Source of the DNA: Pseudo-nitzschia pungens
Lineage: Eukaryota > Bacillariophyta > Bacillariophyceae > Bacillariales > Bacillariaceae
Direction of reading: 5' to 3'
Length of the DNA: 64,000 nt
Assembly: GCA_037355855.1 (NCBI GenBank)
Contig: CM074766.1
Location: 2,604,001-2,668,000, forward strand
Position numbers and translations under genes: made by a program. The notes under the pieces were generated by a model, which saw only the letters and a program-made list of their open reading frames with translations, had not been told where the DNA came from and did no database searches. Position 1 is the first letter of the stretch; each line of letters begins with the position of its first letter. Below are positions 21,201-32,340 of the stretch, piece after piece.

Positions 21201-21933
21201 CCTTCCACTCGACGCGCGCTCGGCCGTCCGACGCGTGTTCCAGTCGCTTCAGGAACTGGTTGGCGGCCTTGAGAAAGGGCAGGTGGCTGTTCGGCAGCCT
21301 GACTTTCCCGGGGTTGTTGGCCTCCGTCAGCTGGGTCCAGAAGGTGTCTCCGAACAGGAGGGCGCCGGCGGCGCCGCTTCGGCTTCCGCCGGGGTCGCTG
21401 GCCAGCAGCGTGGGTTCGACGTATTTGCTCCAAAAGCGCTGCGCGTCCTCCAGGGAGGGCAGACCCTCCAGACAGTCGGAGAGCAAGACGTAGGGCAATC
21501 TCCGGCAGGGTGCCAGGTTTTCGTAGCTAGCGGTGGCAGCGGCGGTGGCAGTGGCAGAAGTCTTGGTGCCACCCGAAACGGTCGGAGACAGCGCGTGGTG
21601 CACCAAGTGGTGGCAAATGTCGAGGGCCGATTTCCAAAAGACGCCGATCGCATCGGCTGCCGCGGCGGGTTCCCGTGGATTGTCCTCCTGCAGCAGCAGC
21701 AACAATTCCAGCAACTTTTTTCTCACGGCAACCTCCATGTCTTCCAGCCTCCGGTTCGCGGCCGCCACTCGCTTCCCATTGTCGGCTTCGGTATTGTTAC
21801 TGGTATTGGTACTGGTACTGGTATCAGCTGCTGCTGCATCCACGCTCACGACTTGTCGCGCCACCGATCGGAGGAAGGGGTCCTCGATCGAGTCGATGTA
21901 GTCCGCATTCGTCGGCCCGATCGTCATCGTCAT
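18259..21933 (-). CDS. THO complex subunit 1 (HPR1/THOC1-like) with Arg/Asn/Asp repeat tail
   Basis: Likely the HPR1/THOC1 subunit of the nuclear THO complex, which couples transcription to mRNP assembly and export. Matches to the family are PFLKAANQFLKRL (about residue 217) followed by WKGRILWALARGF, then YEAFWSLQTDFANP (about 326), and DSLFTWRAMRLYAKHQ (about 590), in the order seen in THOC1. The ordered part ends near residue 640. The rest, to residue 1,224, is low complexity: Asn/Glu/Lys/Asp-rich, then an Arg/Asp/Gly/Asn tail with 31-aa repeats of the form RDDRGRNNQEHDRRDDGGRN and RGG-like elements, ending GGGRRRR. Such tails bind RNA or drive condensation; human THOC1 ends instead in a death domain, which I do not see. 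One exon, ATG start. The family call rests on a few segments, so it is good but not certain. Confidence 0.75.
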   Translation of the reverse strand: MTMTIGPTNADYIDSIEDPFLRSVARQVVSVDAAAADTSTSTNTSNNTEADNGKRVAAANRRLEDMEVAVRKKLLELLLLLQEDNPREPAAAADAIGVFWKSALDICHHLVHHALSPTVSGGTKTSATATAAATASYENLAPCRRLPYVLLSDCLEGLPSLEDAQRFWSKYVEPTLLASDPGGSRSGAAGALLFGDTFWTQLTEANNPGKVRLPNSHLPFLKAANQFLKRLEHASDGRARVEWKGRILWALARGFSIADKSSLKSWGTFHTTNETGFEDRAAFDESLSLSLSSSAGGGGGGGDSGSGAAAIPTTLPSSSSASTTIDYNLYEAFWSLQTDFANPNKINVGEFIKKLKLTLAAMESAAATTGSGSIGTAKFDNDNDNDNTADHHAVATTTTTTTTSKYLTSSALLPFQIDDPSFRSSVVTQFLIVASHLGSESPPLKKALAGLLDRARKLLQNDRPQLHAILWESILANGREDDWRTWKKQKCAASAFAPQFKRNPAIVLSDAIHNANANTEEGAGPNKRRRVGETRAANETTPKTTFATRTTAAAVLPGDLRHQIPTLEKHLEPYVEALDPESGIEDEYHPKNDSLFTWRAMRLYAKHQLPLVSKCRKPGDLEKITREWYRQTHGKDIPGEMPKVDDSDNENENETENENETENDKEKENNENENENDETKKDTASPMEIVGNDNANDNANDNANPETKKDETKPDEEMDEEMKDAEKEVVPETGTKGKGTRNAHDASDANADANANANAKQANPNDHKETAANEQPFATNTGDETKGDKKDDEKHKAPKQDPGPAEESRVTKPKANPKTETQTQSTTSKTNKAAEEQTAKTMKTVEESKSRPAAPSDAKQGGTDDGEKSAGDRDRNKNSSNSNNNSSSSNQGLERRSSRETINPQNRGGGGGGGGGGRRSDDGGRNSQDRGRRYDGGRNNQDNSSNGRRDDRGRNNQEHDRRDDGGRNNQDNHGSGSNRRDDRGRNNQEHDRRDDGVRNNHDNHSSGSNRRDDRGRNNQEHDRRDDGGRNNHDNHSSGSNRRDDRGRNNQEHDRRDDGGRNNQDNNNNSNSNSNSNSNRRDDRGRSNQEQDRRDDGGRNSQERGRRDDGLQQRRRGDDAQQSRGRHGGGESSYRGRSDGPPPRRGGRYDDDYRGDNRGDRGDNRGERFGGDRGGRSGGRDNHRGGNDRGGGPGRDDHRGERSVDRNRRNNDDGPYNSGGGRRRR
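18700..19135. repeat. 93-bp in-frame minisatellite within the THOC1-like gene
   Basis: The word CCGTCGTCGCGTCGATCGTG recurs at about 18761, 18854, 18947 and 19040, exactly 93 bases apart, so each unit encodes 31 residues. Units are nearly identical, including synonymous sites, which points to recent expansion or homogenisation. Confidence 0.9.
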
Positions 21934-22665
21934 CGTGATCGCCGTCGCCGTCGCCGTCGCCCTCGATCAAGGGTGTGTGGGTCGTTCCAATTCGAACGAA
22001 CGAATGATTAAGGAATGAATGGGACTTGATTGGAGGCAGATGGTACTGCGTATCGTGATGATGGGTAAGATTAAAAGATTACTGTAGACTGCACCGTAAC
22101 CGTACTGTAGCGTGATCCGTTTCTTTTCGCTCGATCAATCTGTGTTCTACCGGTGCTCCATCCTCCATCCTGCGACCTGAGGCGATCACCTCGTCTCATT
22201 CATCAGTCATGTCACAATGCGGGTGGAGACAAACGCTAATTGAATTTTTTACTCGCTCGACTAAACCGACCAAGTCTAGAAATCTAAAGGGTCCGTAGTA
22301 CGGTAAACGTGCGATATGGTAGTATGGTAGGTATGGGATCTATCCATAATACCTCGACGGACAAAAAGCCCGCAGAACTGGTGTTCGTTATTCAGGGCTC
22401 TTGCGCAGTGATTTTCTACGGACGTCTTGGTTGGGCAGAAAATCAACAAGTCCACTCGTATTGTCATCGTGATTATCGTGATCGCAATCTAATAAATCCT
22501 CTCAAAAGTCTCGATCATCTTGTCGATCACCGAGATCCGAGATATCGAATCGAAGCGGTTGCAGTCGTCCCAGACCACGGTGCGGTGCGGAAAAACATAT
22601 ACATACTTCCATACACACACATACACACACACACACACACATACACACGCGCACATATTCCAACC
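21934..22665. promoter_or_regulatory. Divergent promoter region between THOC1-like and MED7 genes
   Basis: The two genes are transcribed away from each other, so this 730-base stretch holds both promoters. An (AC)n tract at 22613-22650 lies just upstream of the MED7 start. TACTGTAG words occur near 22080-22110. No other gene is supported; an open forward frame from 22309 is not a separate gene but the upstream continuation of the MED7 frame. Confidence 0.5.
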
Positions 22666-23659
22666 ATGGCGTCCACGAACGATCCGTCCGCAGCGGCCGA
22701 GGCCGAGGGCGAGGGCGAGGCCACCCTTCTGGTGTCCGAATTCCCCCCGCCGCCCTTTTACTACACCGAGGCCCTCTCGCTGAAACCCCCGGTCATTCCC
22801 CGGGAGGCCCTCGAGCGGGGGACCCGAAAGGCCGCCCTCGCTTCCGCTTCCGCCCGCGCCCTGGCCGAGAAGCAGCGACTGGCGGACCAGCAGACCGGGG
22901 AGGGGAGCAACGTGCACGACGTGCTGGGGGGCGTCGTGGCGGTTCCGGAAAGCGAGGAGGAGAAGGGGGACGTCGTGGCGGTCTTTGGGGAGGTGGTGGA
23001 GGACCCGCTGCTGTTTGTGCCGCTGGACCCCTGCGAGGATCCGATCGTGATCCGGGACGAGGTGAAGCGATTGAATCGGGAGGTCGTCCGGGGGTTCATC
23101 AATCTGGTGAACGATCTCGTCAATCGGCCGGCGGAAAACAAGTGAGTGCGAGCCGGCATCCAATGGCAATGACAATGAAAATCAAAGTATTGATAATGGG
23201 AAAGGAACTTGTTTTTTTGTTTGTTTGTGTCGGGGCGGAGGAGAAATGAAAACCGTCGGCAATGCATTCGCTGGTGCGATCACTATTGTTATTTTTTGTG
23301 TTTTTCATCGGGTGGACTCTCGTTCGATTTTCGGATGCAATCCGACCAATCTGACGCACTTGAATTCATTTGTCTTGTTCGAAACCAATCCACACTATAT
23401 AAAATAATAATAAACACAACAACAATCACAAAAACAACACAGAAAGCGGAGGGACGAACTCCAGCACAACGTCTTTCTCATGCTGGAAGAAACCAACAAA
23501 TTCAGGGAGCACCAATCGCGAGAACTCCTGATCGAGATCCTGGAGAAACAAAACGAGGAGCGAGAACAATTGATCACGGAGCTGGAGGCCAAAATCGCTC
23601 GGGCCGACGCGCTCCTGGCGGAAGATCCCTCCAATACGATAATACCAATGGACGAGTGA
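22666..23659 (+). CDS. MED7: Mediator of RNA polymerase II transcription subunit 7
   Basis: Middle-module subunit of the nuclear Mediator complex, which bridges activators and RNA polymerase II. Exons are 22666-23141 and 23443-23659 with a 301-base intron (GTGAGT...CAG); product 230 aa, a normal MED7 size. The N-terminus shows the family hallmark SEFPPPPFYYTEA with KPPVIP after it. Residues about 130-158 (DEVKRLNREVVRGFINLVND) match the helix contacting MED21, and the splice joins RPAENK to KRRDELQHNVFLMLEETN, followed by KFREHQSRELLIEILEKQ, the conserved 'R.HQ.R..L...L..Q' coiled coil. ATG in ACCATGG context was chosen over the longer upstream frame. The central 90-110 residues are Ala/Glu/Val-rich and less conserved. 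Confidence 0.9.
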
Positions 23660-24167
23660 GTCCGAGTCGCAGTCGCCGTCGCAGTGGCAGTCGCGGTGAG
23701 TGACCAAGGGACAGGTCCACTCCGCTGTTTGGAAATTCCGAAACGCTCTGTCCCGTCGGGACGCCGGGGAGTTGATTCTAAGTTCGGAAATTCCGAAACG
23801 TTCCGGCCGGGGGAGGGTTCGAGCACGGTATGGATGGAACTGCGTTATAAATAATGAATGATGAAAGAGAATTAAAATAGATTTTCCTGCGGCGAATACT
23901 CGCGCTCCGACCGAACGCATTATTGGTGGACTCCAATGCGAAACGTGACGGAACGGATGCGATCACTTCCGACAACAATCGTTTCATTCTCCACACTTCA
24001 TTCTACAATTCCGGAGATCGTTCCGGCAAAAAAAACGCACTGCAATGTCGTTTCTACTTGGATAACACTCGGCTCCGTATGTTGTACACCATTATTTTAC
24101 TGTTGTCAGCATGTTGAGCCCGGGAATAGCGTTCGTCCTATTAGTATTCATTCCTTTATTCGTTTGT
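23660..24167. other. Convergent intergenic region with paired GGAAATTCC elements
   Basis: Lies between the ends of MED7 and hemB. GGAAATTCCGAAACG occurs twice, near 23729 and 23785, in direct orientation, each containing the palindrome GGAAATTCC. No gene is supported in the remaining sequence. Confidence 0.5.
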
Positions 24168-25725
<1,558 letters not shown>

Positions 25726-26305
25726 TTATTGTAACAAAACGCGAAAGGATGCGGCATCTACCGGTATTGGTACGTTGTTGATAGATTTCGGGAAACGCTA
25801 ATTACCTTCGTAACCTTTTACCGTGCACGGCGACAAAAGAACGCAATAAACTCCAAGGAACGACCGAGAAGACAGACAGGAAGTGCAAGGCGATATCCCG
25901 TAATTACGGCATGTTCGATGACGACACTTGGAACCTTCCGAAAAACTTCAACTTGTCTGGGATTCATTCATTCCCGAGTTCAAGTGTACGACTCGAGTCG
26001 ATTCCACGACTCAAAAACATTGCCGCGAATTATTTCGGACCAATCATCACGAAAACTCATTCCATCCAAAAGCAACATCATCGATCAACACCAAAAGAAA
26101 AGAAACAGCGAACAACATCCACGATCTCAAGAACTCGAAGCCAGGATACCAGGTAAAATTACCGGTAGCTGTGGTCAACTAGCCTCATTCCTTGTCTCAA
26201 CAGGGATCATAATACGGCACGAAGAAAAGATACGGGGAACAAAGAGAAGATCAAACTACGATTGGAACGAAAGATACGGGGATAAAAAAATTATAACACT
26301 ACACG
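25726..26305. promoter_or_regulatory. Divergent promoter region between hemB and the PhyH-like gene
   Basis: The two genes start 580 bases apart on opposite strands. The stretch includes GTAATTACGG (25899-25908) and ACCTTCGTAACC near 25803. Short open frames here have no recognisable content. Confidence 0.45.
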
Positions 26306-27850
26306 ATGGGGCCTGAAATGTTTGATCTGGCTGCACTTCTACAAAATACGAAGCGACGGATTGATCCCGAGGCTTGGAAGGCAATTTGTCCGGGACTATC
26401 GATATCTTCGATGGGTACGAACAAGGGTAGTGCTACGAACGACAAAGACACGTGCCTAGCAGAAGATCAAAGCATTCCAACGAAACACAAGATACGAAGG
26501 AGGAAGCTCATTCGCCAAGGATATGCTCTCGTGGATGATTTGTTCGATGTTGGTCTGGTTCGCCGGGGCGTGGAAGCCCTCCACAAGCAAAACATGCCGG
26601 CAACATTCATCTTGCTCTTCGACGAGGCATGGCAATTGGCGTGCCAATCCAAGAAGGTCTTGGAAAAGGCGACGCACCGGAAAAACGTCTTCAATTACGA
26701 TCTATTGGCCTGGTATATTCCGCCGGGCAGTCCCGGATTTAGTCCCCACCGCGATCGGCAACCCGACGATGCCCCTTCTACCTTTCATTCCGACGACCAA
26801 CAAGCAAAGTTTGTGACCAATTGGATCGCCCTGTCGGATGCAACGCCGGAGAATTCGTGCCTGTACGTGATTCCAAAGCCGCACGATCCCGGATATACCA
26901 CCGGCGACATGGACGATGTGGCGGACGATGACCAGGACTCGACCGAAAACGGCAAAGCAGCCGATCCTCTTCATCGAGCCCTATCGACCAAGGAAGCCTT
27001 TCAGCACATACGCTGTCTCCCTCGAAAGGCCGGTCAGTCGGTTCTTTTCACCCATCGCATCATTCACTGGGGGTCGCAGGGCGACCCCGACGACGACAGC
27101 AACTGTGACAGCGACAACAACAGCGACAGCAACAACAATGGCAACAAAAGTGCCGCTTCCACCGGGGGTGTGTCTCCGCGAATCGCAATCTCCTTTGTGT
27201 GTTCGGATCCGGACTACGAGGCACCCCTCCTCGCAAACCACGCAAACTATTTTTCGTCGAATGGCAAGAATGACACCGCGGTACGGTTTCCTCCGTTGCA
27301 CATACGATTGCTGCTGGTGTGCGCGCAACTCCTGATTTATTACCAGCGCTTCGATCTAGAGAAATCGGTCGTAAAGGCATGCTACGATTACTGCAAACAG
27401 CACGAAGAGGAACTCGAAGAAACATATCGTCGCAAAGTGTACGTGGAGTTTGTCAATGCCATGAAAGAGCAGAAAGGACGAGGTGCCTCCACCACTGCAA
27501 ACGGTGCCAAGAAAATTGATTTTGTCGAGGCCGGACCTTCTGCTGCATCCCAATCTGCGCAGGGTTGTCAAGATGGAACCGGAAAGGAAGAGGATGACCA
27601 CGATGATGATGATGATGATGATGAAGATGCAATGTTGGAAGAGATGTTGAACGCAGAGGCAGGTGGATATGGTGAATTCGAAGACGACTATGATGATATG
27701 GAGCAGGATGATGATGAGATGGGAATCGGTGAACACGATGACGACGAAGAAGACGACGTGGAAGAAGATTGCGATCTTTTCGGCGGACGAACGATGGGTG
27801 AAGACGCAGAATCGCCTGTCAAGAAAAAAGCAAAGACAGTCGCAAATTAA
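26306..27850 (+). CDS. Phytanoyl-CoA dioxygenase-like Fe(II)/2-oxoglutarate oxygenase
   Basis: Predicted non-haem iron oxygenase of the PhyH family; substrate unknown. In the 514-aa protein the iron-binding facial triad is visible as HRD in FSPHRDRQPDD (about 147-149) and the distal histidine in HRIIHWGS (about 250), and PRIAISF (about 290) holds the arginine that binds 2-oxoglutarate. The sequence between includes KFVTNWIALSDATPENSCLY and VIPKPHDPG, typical of the family's double-stranded beta-helix. An insertion of Asp/Asn/Ser repeats (about 255-285) and a C-terminal acidic tail of more than 60 residues, ending in a basic KKKAK signal, are additions. There is no targeting peptide; the basic end suggests a nuclear or cytosolic protein. 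The ATG is the first in frame. Confidence 0.85.
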   Translation: MGPEMFDLAALLQNTKRRIDPEAWKAICPGLSISSMGTNKGSATNDKDTCLAEDQSIPTKHKIRRRKLIRQGYALVDDLFDVGLVRRGVEALHKQNMPATFILLFDEAWQLACQSKKVLEKATHRKNVFNYDLLAWYIPPGSPGFSPHRDRQPDDAPSTFHSDDQQAKFVTNWIALSDATPENSCLYVIPKPHDPGYTTGDMDDVADDDQDSTENGKAADPLHRALSTKEAFQHIRCLPRKAGQSVLFTHRIIHWGSQGDPDDDSNCDSDNNSDSNNNGNKSAASTGGVSPRIAISFVCSDPDYEAPLLANHANYFSSNGKNDTAVRFPPLHIRLLLVCAQLLIYYQRFDLEKSVVKACYDYCKQHEEELEETYRRKVYVEFVNAMKEQKGRGASTTANGAKKIDFVEAGPSAASQSAQGCQDGTGKEEDDHDDDDDDDEDAMLEEMLNAEAGGYGEFEDDYDDMEQDDDEMGIGEHDDDEEDDVEEDCDLFGGRTMGEDAESPVKKKAKTVAN

Positions 27851-28453
27851 AACTTTATTGTTCGAAAGCCACGTCCCAGCTTGTAGAAGTTCAAGGAGCT
27901 CAATTTCTTCAGACTTCGAGCATGACAATACCAGAACGTATGATCCTTCGGGTTCGACTTGATGCAGCCTTGGGAACTGCAAGTATTGGCCGAGAGAAAA
28001 ATTCTGATACAGTTGAAATTAGTATGGTGGTGGCTGTATTTATGCCTCTCTACTTGAAAATTCCATGAAGCGGCAGAATTCATGTAGTTTTGTATTTACA
28101 CATGTCCCAGTACGGTACACGTACCGTTGTATAGAATATCTTTCGCGGTCCACAAAAACCTGAACCATGGTTCCCAACCTATGTCAAGTCAAAAGTTACG
28201 CAGTCGTAGTGACCACGAGACAGCGAAGATTTGATGTAATGTTGATGTTGATCAGAATTCTTGACCTGTCGTCATTGCCCTTTCCGCGAAAAGAATGGTA
28301 CATGTCTTCTGGTGAGCAGTATCTGTGTCTTTTCATTTTTCAATTTTTCATTTCTTCCCAACAGAGCTCTTGGCGTTGGTATCTGCATTCACCAATTCCA
28401 TCTCGTTCAGACAACGGACAACAATTAATTTCTCCCTAACAAGCTTCAAGAGA
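27851..28453. promoter_or_regulatory. Intergenic region and 5' region of the sulfotransferase fusion
   Basis: Contains ACGGTACACGTACCGT (about 28114-28129), a near-perfect palindrome, close to the downstream gene. An alternative first exon at 28167-28311 could splice (GTGAGC...AACAG, 53-base intron ending at 28364) into the fusion gene in frame and would add about 77 residues before the ATG I chose. Nothing else is seen. Confidence 0.4.
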
Positions 28454-31400
28454 ATGACAGGGATCGCTGATATCTATCTCTATCTGAAGCGTCCATATTC
28501 CAAGGATATACGGCATCGATTGGTTGCTAACTTTACGAATGAGGGAACAGATCAAGTCACTAAATTCGTCGTTTTGTCGTGGAAGCGTACAGGATCAAAC
28601 TTATTTTGTGGTATATTATATCACCACCCGGAAATCTGTATGCACAACGAACTGTTCAACCCTATCGATATCTTCACGTACTACCCAAAGGCACTCTTGC
28701 TTGATGAAGACCTCACGGATTTATCGTGGTCGCCTCTTACCAGAGATCTTATGCCGCACAACTTCATGGACGACATTTGGAACCCTATGAATGTTCGGAA
28801 AATCAAACCAGGTGCAAAAGCTGTAGGGTTCAAGTCGTTTCCAGAGCATTGGAGAGATACCCGTAACCAGGACTGCTTTCAAGAAAACATTATGCAGGAT
28901 CTTCGCGTAAAGAAGATCATTCTACATCGCGAAGACGAATTGGCGGTCTATGTTTCAATGAAACGAGCGGAGGCGACCGGCCATTACATGACACATTGCT
29001 ATTCGCCGGAACTCAAGATCCACGTAGATCCAGCTGCATTTCAGACTTTTGTAAATAATTACAGGCATGCGTTTCAGATTCAGTACAATTCACCAACGCA
29101 AAGAAGAGACACATTCCGGATCACTTACGAGCAACTAGTTGATATTACAACTTCTCAATCGCCGGAGACGAGTGATATTCTTCCGGAGTTATGGTCCTTT
29201 TTGGGTGTCGATCCCAACGTTCCTTTGAGAACTCTCCGAGAAACTGTGAAACAATCTGTTCCTGACGAGGACTTGTCTACTGTGATAAGTAACTATGAAG
29301 AATTGGAGTTCTGCTTCCGTCTTTCGGATGTTACTCATTTTGCAAAAAAGCGGAAGCCTGAGCTCGGTGTCAGCAAAATGCTTCATGCTGGTGATACGTT
29401 TCAGCTAAAAGTACCTGCCACAGAATATTCTTGGTCCATTCTATTGCCAATTTGCTCTCGGCCAAGACCAAAGCAAAAGACTCCCGTCCATTCGACCTTA
29501 TCTGAAACCAATCAGGACGGGAAATTCAATTCAAATCGGTTCATCGACCTCGCAATTTCAAGTCAACACAATGATGCCGATGAAATTGACCACAATGCAT
29601 GCTGGCGAATGCTAGAGGAATTTGGTCAATCCTTGAATGACACCATGAGTGCAAAAGACAATAGGAAGACGGAATGTATTGTGGGCATTGATAAGGACGA
29701 TCCATTATACAATAGCGACGATGCTCGTAAAAGGATTCGCGCTCTCCTCCCGTGTGAAGCACACTTTGTCGACATTAAACCCGTCATGTATGGGCACGTG
29801 TGCAAGATCTGGAATTTCTTGGCCAGCAGAGCAAATAACGATTTCATCGTCCTCCTGGGTGACGATCTCAAGCTTTATGATCGAGGCTGGCAGGAACGCA
29901 TTGCTCTGAAGTTTCACGAAATTGCTCACAAAGAAGGACTGCCCTTCGGTGCTGCTTGTGTTGGGTTGAATGACTTATCCTTTCCCGGATTCCCTACTTT
30001 TCCAGTTGTCCATCGTTGGCATATGAAACAGTTTGGATCACTGCTTCCTAAGCAATTCGCGAATCAAGGTGGCGATCCTTATCTGTATGAGCTCTACAGC
30101 CGATTCAATGCAGCATCGTTCTGTCTCGACTGCCGGCTTGAAAATCGTATTGGCGGTGATGGTGATGCGAGGTACAAGAAGCATCAAATCAACTGGCGTT
30201 GTCAGATTCTGAATATGGGGATTCGCAAGCTTAAGGAGACTCTTGGGCCGCCAAAAGGATTTGTTTTGGATGTGGTTGTCCCTTCTTACAGAGTCGACAA
30301 CACTGACTTTTTGCAGCGAATCGTCAAAGTTCGGGCTTCCAGTAAAATGTATGTCAAGTTCTGGTTGGTTGTGGACAATCCAATCCAATGCCATGTAGAA
30401 TCTGTCAAGGACCTCGCAAAAAAGTTGAATGCTGATCAGCTCCTGACCGAAGGGAACTACTACATTAACGTCATACATTACCCTGAGAATCGCGGAGCGA
30501 GCTACGCTAGAAACACTGGTTACAATCATTCAACAGCAGATTGGGTACTGTTTCTTGACGATGATGTCATCCCTAACAGCAAGATATTTGATGCATATTA
30601 TGGGGCAGTCCAACGTTATCCTGACGGTAAGGTATTTGTTGGTCACACAGAATTACCAGAACCGTGCGGCATTTGGACCGAGATGCTTCGTACCTGCAAC
30701 GTAGGGTACTTTTACAGCATTGCAAAACACATGGTTCATCCGTCGTGGGGTGTTACCGCAAACTTGATGGTTCGAGGATCTCGGCACAATTCTACGATCC
30801 AGTTTAAAGACATCTACCCTAAAACTGGAGGTGGAGAGGATATTGACTTTGGCTACCAGTTCAAAGACTGGTACAAAACTCTTGAGCGCCGTGTAACCGT
30901 AGGTGTGCCCGAAGCGATTGTAAAACATCCATGGTGGAATTCTGGGAACCCATGTTATGGACAGATTAGTGGATGGGCGGTCGGAGATTCACTTTGCATT
31001 ACGCAGTGGCCAAAGAAGACGTTTTTGGCGTTTCCGAACTGGGTTGAATATATTGTATTTGTCCTCCTACCGCTAACAATCTTGACAGGGAAGATATTCG
31101 TTGGCACTATGACAATTCTTGCTGTTGTAGTTCTTGAACATTTTATCAAAACCGCGCGCTACTTGAGTTCCGCGTATCCAATCACAGCTACTGACAACAT
31201 CTTCTATAATATGTTCGTTGCACTGGGTGCCGGGAGCGTGCTTTCGGCACAGGAACTGACTCGAACCATTGCATTGATCCGTCGCGGTTCCGTTTATAGT
31301 ATCTGCCGCAGGGTCGATTGGTTTGATGGTCAGAAGGAAACCATAAAACTCGATATACAGTTGGGAAGCCTGGTTCGATTTCTTGTTACCCTTGCCCTGA

Positions 31401-31492
31401 CCTATGTTTTGTTTTCCTTCGGTCATGCTGAACCAGAAAAAGTGATGCCTTCTCTTGTTTGCGGTGGGCTTTCAAGTGATACTCTTCCGTGA
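28454..31492 (+). CDS. Membrane-bound sulfotransferase / double glycosyltransferase fusion
   Basis: Three enzyme-like domains in one 1,012-aa frame. Residues about 35-300 are a sulfotransferase of the Stf0/NodH kind: FVVLSWKRTGSNL is the PAPS 5'-phosphosulfate loop, CMHNELFNP follows, and IILHREDELAVYVSMKRA is the 3'-phosphate-binding segment, with RITYEQL and FLGVDP after it. Residues about 400-560 look like a GT-A fold (ECIVGIDKDDPLY, FIVLLGDDLKLYDRGW). Residues about 600-850 are a clear GT2-type glycosyltransferase (DVVVPSYRVDN, ENRGASYARNTGY, FLDDDVIPN as the DxD site, GGGEDIDFGYQ as the acceptor-base region). Two or three membrane segments follow (about 862-897 and 975-990). This suggests assembly and sulfation of a polysaccharide in the Golgi. 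The ATG is the first in this frame; an upstream exon may add residues. Confidence 0.8.
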   Translation: MTGIADIYLYLKRPYSKDIRHRLVANFTNEGTDQVTKFVVLSWKRTGSNLFCGILYHHPEICMHNELFNPIDIFTYYPKALLLDEDLTDLSWSPLTRDLMPHNFMDDIWNPMNVRKIKPGAKAVGFKSFPEHWRDTRNQDCFQENIMQDLRVKKIILHREDELAVYVSMKRAEATGHYMTHCYSPELKIHVDPAAFQTFVNNYRHAFQIQYNSPTQRRDTFRITYEQLVDITTSQSPETSDILPELWSFLGVDPNVPLRTLRETVKQSVPDEDLSTVISNYEELEFCFRLSDVTHFAKKRKPELGVSKMLHAGDTFQLKVPATEYSWSILLPICSRPRPKQKTPVHSTLSETNQDGKFNSNRFIDLAISSQHNDADEIDHNACWRMLEEFGQSLNDTMSAKDNRKTECIVGIDKDDPLYNSDDARKRIRALLPCEAHFVDIKPVMYGHVCKIWNFLASRANNDFIVLLGDDLKLYDRGWQERIALKFHEIAHKEGLPFGAACVGLNDLSFPGFPTFPVVHRWHMKQFGSLLPKQFANQGGDPYLYELYSRFNAASFCLDCRLENRIGGDGDARYKKHQINWRCQILNMGIRKLKETLGPPKGFVLDVVVPSYRVDNTDFLQRIVKVRASSKMYVKFWLVVDNPIQCHVESVKDLAKKLNADQLLTEGNYYINVIHYPENRGASYARNTGYNHSTADWVLFLDDDVIPNSKIFDAYYGAVQRYPDGKVFVGHTELPEPCGIWTEMLRTCNVGYFYSIAKHMVHPSWGVTANLMVRGSRHNSTIQFKDIYPKTGGGEDIDFGYQFKDWYKTLERRVTVGVPEAIVKHPWWNSGNPCYGQISGWAVGDSLCITQWPKKTFLAFPNWVEYIVFVLLPLTILTGKIFVGTMTILAVVVLEHFIKTARYLSSAYPITATDNIFYNMFVALGAGSVLSAQELTRTIALIRRGSVYSICRRVDWFDGQKETIKLDIQLGSLVRFLVTLALTYVLFSFGHAEPEKVMPSLVCGGLSSDTLP

Positions 31493-32028
31493 GTCTGCAT
31501 GATGGTGTTAGCAGAATAGGTTGAAAAGCCTCTTGAACTTCAATATTCTCCATCATGCTGTTGTAGTTATAGATCAATCGTGTGATCCTGAAGTTGATTT
31601 GACAACTGTTGTCTGTGCAAGTAAGACCTTAGACCCCCCTGTTGTTGAGGATAACAGAGTTGACAAAATTTCAAAGAACAAAACAAAATTTAGGACAAGA
31701 TGGGAATGCTGGGCGCAAAAAATAGTCTGGGAAATAAAGAGAAGTTTTTGTTTTTCCAAACAAGATTCCATATACCAAAATGTGCCTTCTCGCCAAAATA
31801 AATAAAGGCATATAATTGAGGATAAATCTTTTTGCATATTAGTTTCGGGAATCGCTCATTTTGATAAGTTTTTCACCGAATACTTAAGTTACGTGTAGTA
31901 GATTTTATGATACTTTTCACATACATTCGTACGTATTCATTGAATGAATACTGGCACAATTAGATTGATTCTCGGACTTCTTCGGTTTACTACGAAATTC
32001 CTAACAGCTGTCCTACAGTCCACGTAAA
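31493..32028. other. Intergenic region without a recognised gene
   Basis: AT-rich. TTCGTACGTATTCATTGAATGAATACTGG at 31927-31953 contains the palindrome-like ATTCATTGAATGAAT; a closely similar stretch occurs at 40408-40435. No coding signal is seen. Confidence 0.4.
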
Positions 32029-32340
32029 AATTAGTACATACCGTAGGTGCGTAGAACCAATTGTAATTTCTAAAAATACATGGGTGAAAGAATTCCGACG
32101 ACAGCGTTGTTCTATTGCTTCCATTCAACATGTATGATAGACCTTACTGTACCGGTAAGGTTATCACTTTACTATCATCATAATTTTTTGTTTTCGTGTC
32201 GCGAGAACAATCTCGGCAAAATTGTTCTTACAAAGGATACGCAAACTGTTTCGTACATACCGGTAAGTTACGTGTAGTGATCTTCTTCCTTTCGAAACCA
32301 TTCCATGGCTGCCTCCCCCGACTCGAGTAAGTCCTATCCT
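32029..32340 (+). repeat. Duplicated promoter/first-exon segment, copy 1
   Basis: Nearly the same sequence recurs at 63627-64000 in the same orientation. Shared blocks include AGTACATACCGTAGGTGCGT, GAATTCCGACGACAGCGTTG, TTCGTGTCGCGAGAACAATC and CATACCGGTAAGTTACGTGT. Copy 1 has an extra ACTGTACCGGTAAGGTT near 32144-32162; copy 2 has a 78-base insertion after GTAGAACCAA. The segment ends at the splice donor of the small gene. Confidence 0.9.

Noticed and set aside
22309..22665. Extension of MED7 upstream of its ATG
   Set aside because: The extra residues run through an (AC)n tract and have no similarity to the Mediator family.
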